DNA of 35,257 bases from Candidatus Heimdallarchaeota archaeon LC_3 (GCA_001940645.1 MDVS01000034.1:1-35257), one strand, 5' to 3'. Positions 1-8,842 are shown, numbered from the stretch's first letter. Notes: generated from the letters alone by a model not told the origin. Translations and numbers: made by a program.

Positions 1-37
1 TGTTTTTTACAATAAAACATCTTAGAATGTGGTAAAT

Positions 38-514
38 ATGGTTAAAAGAAAAAAATCTTCAAGTAAAAAAACTTCTGCAAAAGCTAGTACCAAAAAAACT
101 AGTCCTACTACTAAAAAGAAAGTTGTAATACCTGAAAAGGCTTCAGTAAGTCATTTTGAAGTACCTTTTGAGGATCTCGATCGTGCTAAAGAATTTTATT
201 CTTCTGTTTTTGGTTGGAATTTTGTTGACGTTCCTGATATTGATTATACTATGGTTTATAGCGTTGATGTTGATGAAAAACAAATGCCAGTCAAGTCTGG
301 AGCTATTAATGGTGGTTTCGTTAAAAGAAGTGAAGTTCAACAATCTCCTACTCTTGTTATGACTGTTAAATCAATTGACAAAACTCTAAAGATTCTTGAG
401 AAGTTTGGTGGATCTGTTGCTCATGGTAAAGAAGAAGTTCCAAATATGGGTTACTTTGCATTAGTTAAAGATTCTGAACAGAATGTAATCGGAATCTGGG
501 AAGCTAAAAGTTGA
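38..514 (+). CDS. VOC (glyoxalase-fold) family protein with Lys-rich tail
   Basis: The body of the protein (from about residue 33) has the vicinal-oxygen-chelate pattern of the COG3324-type lactoylglutathione-lyase-related proteins: a strand reading VSHFEVPFEDLDRAKEFY, an FGW turn, and a closing strand with DSEQNVIGIWE. The family uses paired beta-alpha-beta-beta-beta units to hold a metal or small ligand; the substrate is not evident here. The first 30 residues are a Lys/Ser/Thr-rich tail resembling a nucleic-acid-binding or disordered extension, which is unusual for this family. I chose ATG at 38 because GTGGT lies four bases before it; a GTG at 29 would only add three residues. It stands alone on the plus strand. 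Fold assignment is confident; the specific function is unknown. Confidence 0.8.
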   Translation: MVKRKKSSSKKTSAKASTKKTSPTTKKKVVIPEKASVSHFEVPFEDLDRAKEFYSSVFGWNFVDVPDIDYTMVYSVDVDEKQMPVKSGAINGGFVKRSEVQQSPTLVMTVKSIDKTLKILEKFGGSVAHGKEEVPNMGYFALVKDSEQNVIGIWEAKS

Positions 515-609
515 TGTTAATTCCATAATTTTAGAAATCAAGTAGTAAGAAAATTTATAATAAAAAAAGGAAAAAGATCAAAAAATTAAGAAATCAAAAA
601 TATCTTCAT

Positions 610-2970
610 TTATTTTCTTCGCTTATTAAAGACCAAAAAGAGTATTCCAATGCCTATTAATAAAACCTGAAATCCGGGTGTTGATTGAATAGACGGAACA
701 GTAGTAACAATTATTCCAGTAGAAACATAGTTTTCCCCTGGATATTTTTTTATTTCAGATATTGACGAATATGTTGGATCATGAATTATCTTATTCCCAC
801 TCCATTCAGGATAAGTAATCATAATAATAAATGATCTTACCCTAAAATCTGGAATAATATCTGAGGCAGCATCCATTAAATAAACAGAATTCATCTTTTC
901 TTGAGTCACTGTTTCAATTTTACTTTGCTCTTCAGTACTAAATTGGCTGTCTACACCGTTCATATCGGAATAGTAATGTAAAGCCATAATAGAGGTGACT
1001 ATTTCGTATCTGAATTCCCCGTCAGGAGTGAAAAGAGAATAGATTTTTTTTGCATTTCCAAATTCGATATCACCAATACTCCTACCTACAGCACTAAACT
1101 CGACTTGATCTGCGACTTTAGAAACACTATTTAATAAGGTATTTTGGACTTCGACATCTTTTTTCACGATCCATTGGGTGTAAGACGATGTAGCAAGTGA
1201 AAAACCCTCCATGAATGGTTTAATTGTTGGAGCAAGTTCACCATACTCAAAAGTTAAAGAAAGAGAAGTATCTGCTACACTAGTTGCATCATCAACATCT
1301 ATTTCGTATATATAACCGAAAGATAAATCCATTGGAGCATTTTGATTCTCAAAATAGTTTAAAAACCAACTGGTTGGAAAATCGGTTAATTCAAGGACCC
1401 AAGCAAAGGAAATTTTTCCATTTGACCGAACAGGGTCTAGCCAAACTAGATTTGCTTTATATTCTTGATCTATATTACCCATATTATAGCTATACTCATA
1501 GGAATAAGAATTAGAACCAGTTCCAGATACATCTTGACCCGGTTTTGTAACATCATTACCCATTACCATACCAGTAGTGAAATCAGAATCAACTTTATTA
1601 GAATAAGTTGAATTGGAATCATAAGTACCTGTATAGGAATAATCATACTGATATGCTTCTAAATATCCTGTATGACCTAGGACAACATCATTATCGTAAG
1701 AGACTTTGTTAGAATCTGGTGAAAAATTCAAACTGGCTGCTTCATTTGAGTCTGAGATAACAACGTCATTTGAAGGATCATCACCAACAGGGATAACAGA
1801 ACCAACGGAATCTAACTTCTCTCCGGAAGATTGCTTAGTGAATGCTTGTAAAACAGCTGGAAAACTATTTTGCCAAACAATTTTTTGGTTGAGAGAGAGA
1901 GGGGTTAAGATTTGAGTAATCGATTGAGCTGCTGATATGGATTGAATACGTCCGTCAATAACCCAAGAACTATTCGTGTACCCCTTGTACGAATAGCTAG
2001 AATTATACGAGTCAGGATTGAAGAGAAATTCTGTAGGTAAAAATTGACCATCGGTAAAGGAATATATTGTTCCATTTACTGTGAAAGTGTGATCGCCAAT
2101 AATTGTGAAATAGCTTTCAGAATTATACTCCGAATTGATTAGATTGTAATAAGAACCCGTTTCTGTATATTCTAAATCATTTTCAAGAAAGGCTTCATAT
2201 TTAACACTCAAAGAACCATCGTCAAAGATATTCACTTCAGCTTTTTTACCACTAACCTTATAGGTGTACTCAAATTGATAGTAGCCAGTACTTTCATAAA
2301 AACCAAAGGAGCGGGTTGTAACATTTACAGGAAGTAAATTAAAGATCCCTGAAACTATTTGATGTGAAGGATAGAATTCATAAAAATAATTACTATCAGA
2401 ATTTAATTTAGAATTGTCTAGTCTTATGTAAATAACTGGAGCGACTGTATAATCTACATAATCATTCGTTGAGTAAGTATAAACGGGTATTGATACAACT
2501 GATGGCTCTGAATATCCAAAAGAAGTCCCAGTTTCATTTAATTCAGCGATAAAATCTAAAATTGAAAAAGTACCATTAGGAACAAGAGACGAATTACTTT
2601 CATATACCACTAATTCTTTAATATAATCCACGTTACCGATTGCTGGGTCTTTTTCAAAATCTCCAAATTGTGGATCATCAGTAAACATTGAATAATAAGT
2701 TGCAGAAGTATTACCACGAGATAAGGATATTCTGATTCTTGTTCTGTAAGAAGAAGTAGAATCCCAATTTTCAGAGTTATTCAAGGACATTCTGTCTGAA
2801 TGAGAACCAGAATCATTATAATCTGCAATTCCATAGTTAAATCGAATGCCTTCAAATTGACCTCTAACAAGAGAATCAGTAGTTTGAGTGGGATTTCCGA
2901 CAACTAATATAACAGAAGTTAATAAAATAACAATGCCAATTAATAAAAAGTTTAATTTTGTTTTTAGCAC
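610..2970 (-). CDS. Large secreted surface protein with TPGF C-terminal anchor
   Basis: This 786-residue protein has an N-terminal signal/hydrophobic segment (about residues 7-26) and a long Ser/Tyr/Asn/Asp-rich extracellular body with many N-x-S/T sequons. It ends in a short anchor: STPGF, about 16 hydrophobic residues, then NKRRK. That tripartite tail resembles archaeal sorting or anchoring tails, and a very similar one (TPGF...LRRRKS) ends the protein at 9692-10714. I recognise no enzymatic domain. The start is GTG at 2970, supported by a GAGGT Shine-Dalgarno-like stretch seven bases upstream. The gene is divergent from the membrane-bound winged-helix regulator at 3368, and a dyad surrounds its probable TATA box. 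Most likely a cell-surface protein; ligand and role unknown. Confidence 0.75.
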   Translation of the reverse strand: MLKTKLNFLLIGIVILLTSVILVVGNPTQTTDSLVRGQFEGIRFNYGIADYNDSGSHSDRMSLNNSENWDSTSSYRTRIRISLSRGNTSATYYSMFTDDPQFGDFEKDPAIGNVDYIKELVVYESNSSLVPNGTFSILDFIAELNETGTSFGYSEPSVVSIPVYTYSTNDYVDYTVAPVIYIRLDNSKLNSDSNYFYEFYPSHQIVSGIFNLLPVNVTTRSFGFYESTGYYQFEYTYKVSGKKAEVNIFDDGSLSVKYEAFLENDLEYTETGSYYNLINSEYNSESYFTIIGDHTFTVNGTIYSFTDGQFLPTEFLFNPDSYNSSYSYKGYTNSSWVIDGRIQSISAAQSITQILTPLSLNQKIVWQNSFPAVLQAFTKQSSGEKLDSVGSVIPVGDDPSNDVVISDSNEAASLNFSPDSNKVSYDNDVVLGHTGYLEAYQYDYSYTGTYDSNSTYSNKVDSDFTTGMVMGNDVTKPGQDVSGTGSNSYSYEYSYNMGNIDQEYKANLVWLDPVRSNGKISFAWVLELTDFPTSWFLNYFENQNAPMDLSFGYIYEIDVDDATSVADTSLSLTFEYGELAPTIKPFMEGFSLATSSYTQWIVKKDVEVQNTLLNSVSKVADQVEFSAVGRSIGDIEFGNAKKIYSLFTPDGEFRYEIVTSIMALHYYSDMNGVDSQFSTEEQSKIETVTQEKMNSVYLMDAASDIIPDFRVRSFIIMITYPEWSGNKIIHDPTYSSISEIKKYPGENYVSTGIIVTTVPSIQSTPGFQVLLIGIGILFLVFNKRRK

Positions 2971-2994
2971 AAATAAGACCTCATATATTTTTTG

Positions 2995-3017
2995 CAGTCA
3001 ATATATTTGTTTGACTG
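2995..3017 (-). promoter_or_regulatory. Dyad CAGTCAA-N9-TTGACTG around a TATA box
   Basis: Perfect 7-bp inverted arms (2995-3001 and 3011-3017) flank a 9-base spacer. On the minus strand the spacer and its edges read CAAATATATTG, a plausible TATA box for the surface-protein gene starting at 2970. A factor bound here would compete with TBP, so a repressor operator is the simplest reading. Confidence 0.5.
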
Positions 3018-3329
3018 TTAAGTGATAATATGAATGAAACAACTAATGAAAGTATAGTTTCAAAATAAAAAAAACCAGAAGATGCACTCCAAAGCAATAA
3101 ATAAAGCTGTTTCATCCTTATTTGTTTTTATGTTCCATAGAAGTTTCAATTAGTTACACAATAATTAGTTCGATCAAAGTGATCTTGATATTTATTTTAA
3201 AACCGATTTTAATCAGATCCAGCTTCATAAATACAATAAAACAAATTACAGGGTTTCTGAAACAACAACTATTAAAATCTAAAATTTAGAACAGATAAAA
3301 TAAGACCATGAGAATCGCATATTTATCCA
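3018..3329. other. Intergenic region between divergent genes
   Basis: No convincing gene. The minus strand holds a short reading frame beginning MKLDLIKIG (about 24 codons to a stop, then 11 more in the same frame), which is within chance for such AT-rich DNA. The stretch separates the divergent promoters of the surface protein and the winged-helix membrane protein. Confidence 0.4.
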
Positions 3330-3346
3330 TTTAAATAATTTAAAAA
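3330..3346 (+). promoter_or_regulatory. TATA box of the membrane winged-helix gene
   Basis: TTTAAATAATTTAAAAA is centred about 26-30 bases before the TTG at 3368. This is the spacing expected for a leaderless archaeal transcript, and it supports that unusual start codon. Confidence 0.5.
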
Positions 3347-3367
3347 GCATTAATCGGTTTTTTCACA

Positions 3368-4822
3368 TTGCAAGAAAGACTTATATCACTAAATACTTTA
3401 TTAATTTTCACTATATTATTTTTATCCTCTCTTTTAATCTCGGTTAACCAATTATATATCCATAATGAAAATAATTTTCAAGATAATGTTCAAAATGCAT
3501 ATTCTAATTCTTATTCTCATTCGCAACTGTTATATTCTGTTAATGATGAACTACCAATAGCTTCCATAATATTAAATCACTATTTTATACACGATACTAT
3601 CTTAACAGAGATGAAGATATCCTATCTAGGGTCAGGGCTCCAGAATGAATCGAATGAGCATATTAGCATTGCAGGAGACATTGATAACCTAATTATCGTA
3701 TCAGAAAATGAATCAGTAGAATTTCAATTAGAATTTAAAGATCAAATAAATCAATCGGATGTTTTCTTTACTCTAAATGAATTAATCCCTAAAGGACAAT
3801 ATTTAATACTGGAATTACAATGGGAACAAACAATATCAATCGAAAGTTCCTCAACTCATAATATTTCAGTATACTGGAACAAAGAAATAGGTATATCAGC
3901 AATGAAGGTTGTTCTCAGTCCTGGTTACAGTTATGCAGGAGCAACAAATCTACCAAATCAAGTGAAACCAGAGTCAAATGAATTAGTTTTACGTTGGACA
4001 GAAATTTTTAAAGAATCCTTCACATGTTCACTTTTGACACTCTACCTAGAACCTTATTTTGAAGAACAGGTTTCAGTAACACCATTAGCAATAAATATCG
4101 TAGAGAGAGAAAATAAGATAATCGATTTCGAGATTAACATTGAAAATACGGGGAATAGTACCCTTCAAGTAAAAATAATTCCTGGGAATGGAATAATTTC
4201 ATTAAATTCATCTAACATACTATTAAAGCCTTCCTCAAAATTGGTTTACGTTTTTGAAGGAGATTTAAGAAAATCTAATATTTTAGAAAGCAATATTACT
4301 TTCCAAATAGAGTATTACAATGGGTCCCAGTTAATTTTCAACATTTCAGTAGAAATTTCTGTCCAAGACAATATTGATTTTCTCTTTATTGGATTGTTGT
4401 TTTTATCAGGATTAATCGTCATTGCTTCGTTTTTTATTTATAAAAGAAGGAAAAACATTCAAAATTACTACGTAAATAAAAAAAATCAATTAAAATCACG
4501 AGATCAGAACTCTATTTCAGAAAATATTATTCCAGAAGATATCACTGAAGACACGTCACAAAGTTTGAAAGAAGTCGCAATGTCAGAAATTCTTAATAAA
4601 TATCAAATAAAACTAAAAACTAAAGAATTTCAAGTTTTTGAAATCTTAATAAATAACCCATTTGGCCATTCTCAAGTAGAACTTTGTGAAATAACAGGGA
4701 TTTCAAAAGCAACGATGTCAAGAATAGTCAGTCAGTTAGAGGTTTTGAAACTAGTAGATCGGGAAAAATCTGGTATGAGTAAAATAGTCAAGGTGAAAAA
4801 TAAAATTTTGAATCTATTATAA
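3368..4822 (+). CDS. Membrane-tethered winged-helix transcription regulator
   Basis: Three parts are visible in 484 residues. An N-terminal signal/hydrophobic segment (about 8-28) is followed by an extracellular beta-rich region with several N-x-S/T sites. A single membrane span follows (about 334-357, ending in KRRKN). A cytoplasmic tail ends in a winged helix (about 412-484) whose recognition helix region reads EITGISKATMSRIVSQLEVLKLV, written here as two adjacent parts of a MarR/TrmB-like fold. Such proteins sense something outside and bind DNA directly at the membrane. The start is TTG; no ATG exists nearby and a correctly spaced TATA box precedes it. It is divergent from the large surface protein, an obvious candidate target. 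Architecture is clear; signal and target are inferred. Confidence 0.75.
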   Translation: MQERLISLNTLLIFTILFLSSLLISVNQLYIHNENNFQDNVQNAYSNSYSHSQLLYSVNDELPIASIILNHYFIHDTILTEMKISYLGSGLQNESNEHISIAGDIDNLIIVSENESVEFQLEFKDQINQSDVFFTLNELIPKGQYLILELQWEQTISIESSSTHNISVYWNKEIGISAMKVVLSPGYSYAGATNLPNQVKPESNELVLRWTEIFKESFTCSLLTLYLEPYFEEQVSVTPLAINIVERENKIIDFEINIENTGNSTLQVKIIPGNGIISLNSSNILLKPSSKLVYVFEGDLRKSNILESNITFQIEYYNGSQLIFNISVEISVQDNIDFLFIGLLFLSGLIVIASFFIYKRRKNIQNYYVNKKNQLKSRDQNSISENIIPEDITEDTSQSLKEVAMSEILNKYQIKLKTKEFQVFEILINNPFGHSQVELCEITGISKATMSRIVSQLEVLKLVDREKSGMSKIVKVKNKILNLL

Positions 4823-5007
4823 TTAAATCCAGTATAAATATTTGCTTGATCTGTTTGTTATAATAACAATCATTTCTCTAATTGGTATTTCCGCTGATTT
4901 TTTAACCAAATACTGTTTTACATCTTCCTGGATTCAATCATTCTCATCAATTCGCGTTTTCTCCTTCTTTTATTAGTTTCTTCATTATCACAGATTCTTT
5001 CTTTTTA

Positions 5008-5421
5008 TTAGATTATTGTTACTAATCCTTCAAATTCTTTAGAAATTGTTGCTAAATATTCTATTTTCAGTTTTTTCATTACCGCTAATATTGAACAATC
5101 TGTATAACTAAGTCCTTTTTCACAATATTTTTCATAGTATTCATCAATCTTTGGTATTATTAACGAATCAATTATGATTATCTGAAATAATGGTTTTTCT
5201 GCAATGGATTTTTGTATTAATTTTTGAATACGTTTTCCAACATTACATTTTTTTGTTCTAGCCCTAGCTAATGTTAACGATTCATCAACAATATAATTAG
5301 ATATTAGTATTGATCCATAATTACCTGACATTATCTCTCTCATTTTTTTTCTGACAAGATTATGAGATTTATCTCTCTCATTGACATATGCATATAGAAA
5401 TCCTGAATCTACAAATATCAT
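5008..5421 (-). CDS. PIN-domain ribonuclease toxin (VapC-like)
   Basis: The 137-residue protein has PIN-domain landmarks: FVDSGFLYAY with Asp5, VDESLTLAR with Glu47, and SYTDCSILAVM with Asp108. These are three of the acidic residues that bind metal in VapC ribonucleases. The fourth site, normally an ATxDxHF-type motif, reads LATISKEFEG, with Ser127 where Asp is usual, so metal binding may be altered. It starts three bases after the stop of the antitoxin-like gene, so the two form one operon. VapC toxins cleave RNA, often tRNA or rRNA, when their antitoxin is degraded. Family assignment is strong; activity and target are not shown. Confidence 0.85.
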   Translation of the reverse strand: MIFVDSGFLYAYVNERDKSHNLVRKKMREIMSGNYGSILISNYIVDESLTLARARTKKCNVGKRIQKLIQKSIAEKPLFQIIIIDSLIIPKIDEYYEKYCEKGLSYTDCSILAVMKKLKIEYLATISKEFEGLVTII

Positions 5422-5424
5422 ATC

Positions 5425-5703
5425 TTAGATTCCATAAATCAGTTCGTCATCTGATTTCCCTTCTTGAAGATCTTCTTCAGATATAATAATTTCTTTCTCT
5501 AATCTTGTAATTTCTTCTGTTGATAATGCAATGGGCTTGAAGTACGAATTAAAATCATCGAAATGATCATAAGCAAATGAAATAATTTTTCCTAATAGCT
5601 CATATTGATTTAAATGAATTTTTTTTTCCAATCGAAGTTTAGCTTGTAATAATTCAAGTTTTTCTTTTTGATTTTTTTCCAGTTTTACTGAAGTTTTTAA
5701 CAT
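5425..5703 (-). CDS. Probable antitoxin partner of the PIN toxin
   Basis: A small charged protein of 92 residues, mostly helical. The N-terminal part (KTSVKLEKNQKEKLELLQAK) could be a short strand plus helices of a ribbon-helix-helix type DNA-binding domain. The C-terminal part is acidic and probably disordered until it wraps the toxin, as in many antitoxins. I do not recognise a named antitoxin family from sequence. The call rests on position: first gene of a two-gene operon, three bases before a VapC-like gene, with a 19-base palindrome at its own start codon that suits autoregulation. Confidence 0.65.
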   Translation of the reverse strand: MLKTSVKLEKNQKEKLELLQAKLRLEKKIHLNQYELLGKIISFAYDHFDDFNSYFKPIALSTEEITRLEKEIIISEEDLQEGKSDDELIYGI

Positions 5704-5721
5704 AATCTACTCAGTAGATTA
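5703..5721 (-). promoter_or_regulatory. Palindromic operator of the toxin-antitoxin operon
   Basis: TAATCTACT-C-AGTAGATTA has perfect 9-bp arms around a single central base. It touches the antitoxin start codon and covers the predicted transcription start, about 26 bases from the TATA box at 5735-5742. Binding of the antitoxin/toxin complex would block initiation. Confidence 0.7.
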
Positions 5722-5734
5722 GTATCTTTGGTAG

Positions 5735-5742
5735 TATTTAAA
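5735..5742 (-). promoter_or_regulatory. TATA box of the toxin-antitoxin operon
   Basis: On the minus strand this reads TTTAAATA, a near-consensus archaeal TATA box. It predicts a transcription start near 5712, giving a very short leader or none. Confidence 0.6.
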
Positions 5743-5768
5743 CTTATCAATAATTATATTTTACTATC

Positions 5769-6314
5769 TTAATTCCCTTTTTCTCCACATACTGAACAAA
5801 ATACATCCCCTTTAACTAATGAATTCCCGCAATTCTTACAACTCACTTTTACTGGTTCCTTATCCAAATAATCTGTTTCTCCTGTTGTATACTCAATTGC
5901 TTCTGGATTGTTTATTGGGACAGTTACTGCATATCGTCTTTTATGCTTACTCGCTTTTTTTACACTGAAGAATTCTGAAAATACTCCACTGAGAATGAAA
6001 AACGAAATAGCGATTACGATAGCTGAATTAAAGCTTATCGTATTCATAAAAATGCTAAATAACAAAACCCATACCCCAAATACTGTTAAAAGTTTAGAAA
6101 TTGCTTTTCCATTTTGAAATATATTCCTATCGTTTATTTTATCAATTTTTACCCATGTCTTAAATACATCTGTTAACATCCAAAAAAATACACCTATTAC
6201 TAGACCTAAACCAAATTCTACATTTTCAGAAAATATACCAAGAATAATTGCTATTACTCCTATTCCGCCTAATAATTTTGCAATGCTTTCTCTTGTTTCT
6301 TCAGTTATAAACAT
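5769..6314 (-). CDS. Four-span membrane protein with C-terminal zinc ribbon
   Basis: The 181-residue protein has four hydrophobic segments in two hairpins (about 12-50 and 72-115). A soluble linker leads to a C-terminal zinc ribbon with Cys159, Cys162, Cys173 and Cys176 in a CxxC...CxxC pattern. Such ribbons on small archaeal membrane proteins usually mediate protein contacts; no enzymatic motif is present. The minus-strand TTTATAAATAA box at 6331-6343 sits about 23 bases before the ATG, so the transcript is probably leaderless. The next gene downstream on this strand is the toxin-antitoxin operon, which has its own promoter. Specific function unknown. Confidence 0.65.
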   Translation of the reverse strand: MFITEETRESIAKLLGGIGVIAIILGIFSENVEFGLGLVIGVFFWMLTDVFKTWVKIDKINDRNIFQNGKAISKLLTVFGVWVLLFSIFMNTISFNSAIVIAISFFILSGVFSEFFSVKKASKHKRRYAVTVPINNPEAIEYTTGETDYLDKEPVKVSCKNCGNSLVKGDVFCSVCGEKGN

Positions 6315-6330
6315 GAATAATCAGCCTTAA

Positions 6331-6343
6331 TTATTTATAAATT
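6331..6343 (-). promoter_or_regulatory. TATA box of the zinc-ribbon membrane protein gene
   Basis: The minus strand reads TTTATAAATAA, centred about 23 bases before the ATG at 6314. Confidence 0.5.
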
Positions 6344-6886
6344 TAATCCTTTTAATTTATTTTTTTTAGGCTTTGGAAATATTGGATTTCATTAGAAAGG
6401 AGTAAACATTCAATAATTTTTTAGTATTTTTTCATAAAAACCAAAATTTTTGTTAAATAAATATTTCAATCTTAATTCTTTGTTTTTTGAGTCTTAATTT
6501 GTCTTTTATTTTTTTTTTGACCTCAAATGTTTTAAATTTACTTTCTGATATCATTAAATCAAATATTTTATTCAAATTCTAATTTTGATAAACAAACTCT
6601 TAGCGATATTACATCAATAATCTTTTTATGTTATGAATTTGGTTTTAAAATTCATTAAAATATTGATGAAAAATATAATCTTATTCCAATTTCATTTATT
6701 CAATCTTCTCTCTATTTAGAAAATTTAGAAAATTATAAATTGAAAAACTAATTTTTGGTGAAAATTTTATAATATATAAAAGTTTGATTAACTAATTTAA
6801 ACAAACTTCATCACGGTTTTACTTCTCCAAAAAGCGTTAAATTAAAAGAAAAGGTAAGGAAAAGAAAAATCTTTTATTAGAGGTAA
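6344..6886. other. Long AT-rich intergenic region, possible gene remnant
   Basis: No intact gene. On the plus strand between about 6540 and 6751 one frame reads FDKQTLSDITSIIFLCYEFG, then a TAA after KIH, then continues about 30 codons (NIDEKYNLIPISFIQ...) to a second stop. This could be a decayed small gene, but it is weak in such AT-rich sequence. Confidence 0.3.
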
Positions 6887-8539
6887 TTATGAATAAACTA
6901 TAACAGGTGTTTTTATTCTTTTATACCATTCAGGGGCTAAAGTTATGGCTTTTTCCAATTTAAACAGTATCCCTTTTTTTATTAATTGTTTCACAGTAAA
7001 TTTAATCTTTTTTTTATCAAATACTCCCAATTCTTCTAGTTCTTTTTCATCAACCATTTTTCTTTTTACTATTTCATTTATTATATAATTTTCTGGTTTT
7101 TTCAGAAATACTATTTTTAGATTTATAGTTATTTCTTCCCAATTATCACGATATTGTGTTAAATCTAATTCTTTCATTAATTTTTTGTTATATATGAGTT
7201 CATTTTTTTTAATATCAACTATAGAACCATCAAAAAGCAAATTTAATTCTTTGATAGTATCTTCTAATTCATTTTTATTATTCATTCCCCAATGACGTAA
7301 AGCATCATCTACTTTGACGTTTTTCTGGCTTTTGGGAATATTATACAATAATTTAAACTGCGAATCGCTTTGTAGCGATTCGAATAATGATTTTCCTATC
7401 GCTACCCAAGTCATTGCCCAACCTCTGTTATCTATTCGCTCTCTGTTCTCTACTGGAAATGCTTTTTCTGGTAGATATTTGATTCCTTTAGTCCAAACAA
7501 ATTTAGTGAATTTGTAAAGCAACATTAATTCTTCTAATTCTGTACTGTTTATTATTTTTGGTACTGATTTTAAGCTTCTGGAGGTTGAGGCTCCATGGAT
7601 AAATCCTGTCAATCCTAAATGAAACAACAATACTCCTAATATATCATCTTCAGCATATATTTGTTCTAAACTTGTTCCCTGAAGTTTTAAATTTGTGTTA
7701 TATGCTCTTAAAAACGTTCTGAGTGCTAGTAATGTTTCTTTGATGTTATTTGTTTCTTTAAACTCTTTTATTGCACTAAATACAAAGAAATTCGATATAT
7801 CTTCGAATCTATCAGCGCTTATTTTGGATTCTACGAATTCTGGGTCAATCAAATACCCATATTGACCATCCGGTGCTATCATGACATTATCTGGTTGAAA
7901 ATCTCCGTATCCATAAACACCGCTCTTTAAATAATTATAATTAGCTAAGAGTGAGTAACCCAAGCTTAATAATTTACCTTTTCTATCTTTACTAATAGGT
8001 AGTTCTTTTAAAGTTTTTGTTAATAATGTTGAATAGCGTTTCAGATCAGCAGGAGGTGTTTGAGAAGAATGATACGTCGCTAATATTTCTCCGGCGATGT
8101 TTGCTTTTTTAAGAAGAGCAAATGGCGAAGAATCAAATACTTCTCCTTCTACCCCTTCATATAAAATAAAATTTTCTCCTTTTGAATAGATTTCTGGGAT
8201 CCGGACCTTTGAATTATGTTTTACTCTATCTTCAATCCATTTATTTAGTAACACATTGTACTCAACTTCTTCAGAAGTAGAAAATTCCTTATAAGCCACA
8301 ACTCCTGTAAATCCTCCCATTTCAGAATTAAATTTAATTGTTAACAGTAATATTCCATTTCGTCCTGATATATATGTTTTTTCGATTTTTTCAATAACCA
8401 TAAAGTTTGGTTCATTTCCTAACTTCTTTTTGGCTATCATACGGCCAATTTGATGCTTCTCAAGAATATTTTGGATCAAATAGAGTTTTTGGGTTTCTAG
8501 AATAACCCCTTCTGCTTCTGATGACATTATTTTTTCCAT
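6887..8539 (-). CDS. Aminoglycoside-phosphotransferase-like kinase fused to a winged helix
   Basis: The first 350 residues show the APH/choline-kinase fold. Lys84 in VAYKEF is the likely ATP-binding lysine. The catalytic loop YGDFQPDN (211-218) carries Asp213 and Asn218, and IDPEF (231-235) supplies the metal-binding Asp232. The usual HGD is YGD here, so the histidine is replaced by tyrosine. The C-terminal third (about 400-550) adds a helical region and a winged-helix-like end (ELEELGVFDKKKIKFTVKQL). A kinase joined to a DNA-binding-type domain is unusual and may link phosphorylation of a small molecule or protein to regulation. The minus-strand TATA AATTTAAACT is 27 bases before ATG 8539; a second Met four codons later is possible. 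Substrate unknown. Confidence 0.7.
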   Translation of the reverse strand: MEKIMSSEAEGVILETQKLYLIQNILEKHQIGRMIAKKKLGNEPNFMVIEKIEKTYISGRNGILLLTIKFNSEMGGFTGVVAYKEFSTSEEVEYNVLLNKWIEDRVKHNSKVRIPEIYSKGENFILYEGVEGEVFDSSPFALLKKANIAGEILATYHSSQTPPADLKRYSTLLTKTLKELPISKDRKGKLLSLGYSLLANYNYLKSGVYGYGDFQPDNVMIAPDGQYGYLIDPEFVESKISADRFEDISNFFVFSAIKEFKETNNIKETLLALRTFLRAYNTNLKLQGTSLEQIYAEDDILGVLLFHLGLTGFIHGASTSRSLKSVPKIINSTELEELMLLYKFTKFVWTKGIKYLPEKAFPVENRERIDNRGWAMTWVAIGKSLFESLQSDSQFKLLYNIPKSQKNVKVDDALRHWGMNNKNELEDTIKELNLLFDGSIVDIKKNELIYNKKLMKELDLTQYRDNWEEITINLKIVFLKKPENYIINEIVKRKMVDEKELEELGVFDKKKIKFTVKQLIKKGILFKLEKAITLAPEWYKRIKTPVIVYS

Positions 8540-8560
8540 TCATTTAAATTTTGAATAAAT

Positions 8561-8570
8561 AGTTTAAATT
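8561..8570 (-). promoter_or_regulatory. TATA box of the kinase gene
   Basis: The minus strand reads AATTTAAACT, centred about 27 bases before the ATG at 8539, implying a leaderless transcript. Confidence 0.5.
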
Positions 8571-8830
8571 CACTTGGGTGTTATTAAATTAAGATAATTT
8601 CATTTAATAAATCTCTATCTAGAATTTACTACCATCTACATATGAGAAAAAAAACTTTAGCTTATTATCATTTTAGGAGCAATTTTGATGAATCGTGTAT
8701 TAATACATCTTTTCATTACATTTGCTACATAACTTATCAAAATTATTAGTAATTAATTTAATGTCATCGGTAATCAATAATTCCATTAATTTTCCTTGAG
8801 TAAAGTATCACTACTCACCTTAATATTTAG
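8571..8830. other. Intergenic region between divergent kinase and PCYCGC genes
   Basis: No convincing gene. A short frame from ATG 8643 (MRKKTLAYYHF...) stops after 35 codons. Dropping one base near 8670 would continue into ILGAILMNRVLIHLF, a membrane-like stretch. This could be a tiny decayed gene but may be chance. Confidence 0.3.
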
Positions 8831-8842
8831 TTAATATATATA
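8831..8842 (+). promoter_or_regulatory. TATA box pointing to an ATG at 8861
   Basis: TTAATATATATA is centred about 24 bases before ATG 8861. That ATG is in frame with the PCYCGC gene but is cut off from it by a TAA at 8906. Confidence 0.55.

Noticed and set aside
1284..1915. Plus-strand reading frames inside the large minus-strand surface-protein gene
   Set aside because: They are opposite-strand shadows of a long real gene, with no ribosome site or motif.
4823..5007. Minus-strand stretch NEETNKRRRKRELMRMIESR followed by TAA and a further in-frame segment
   Set aside because: Too short and compositionally simple (AGA/AAA runs) to separate from chance; no start or family.
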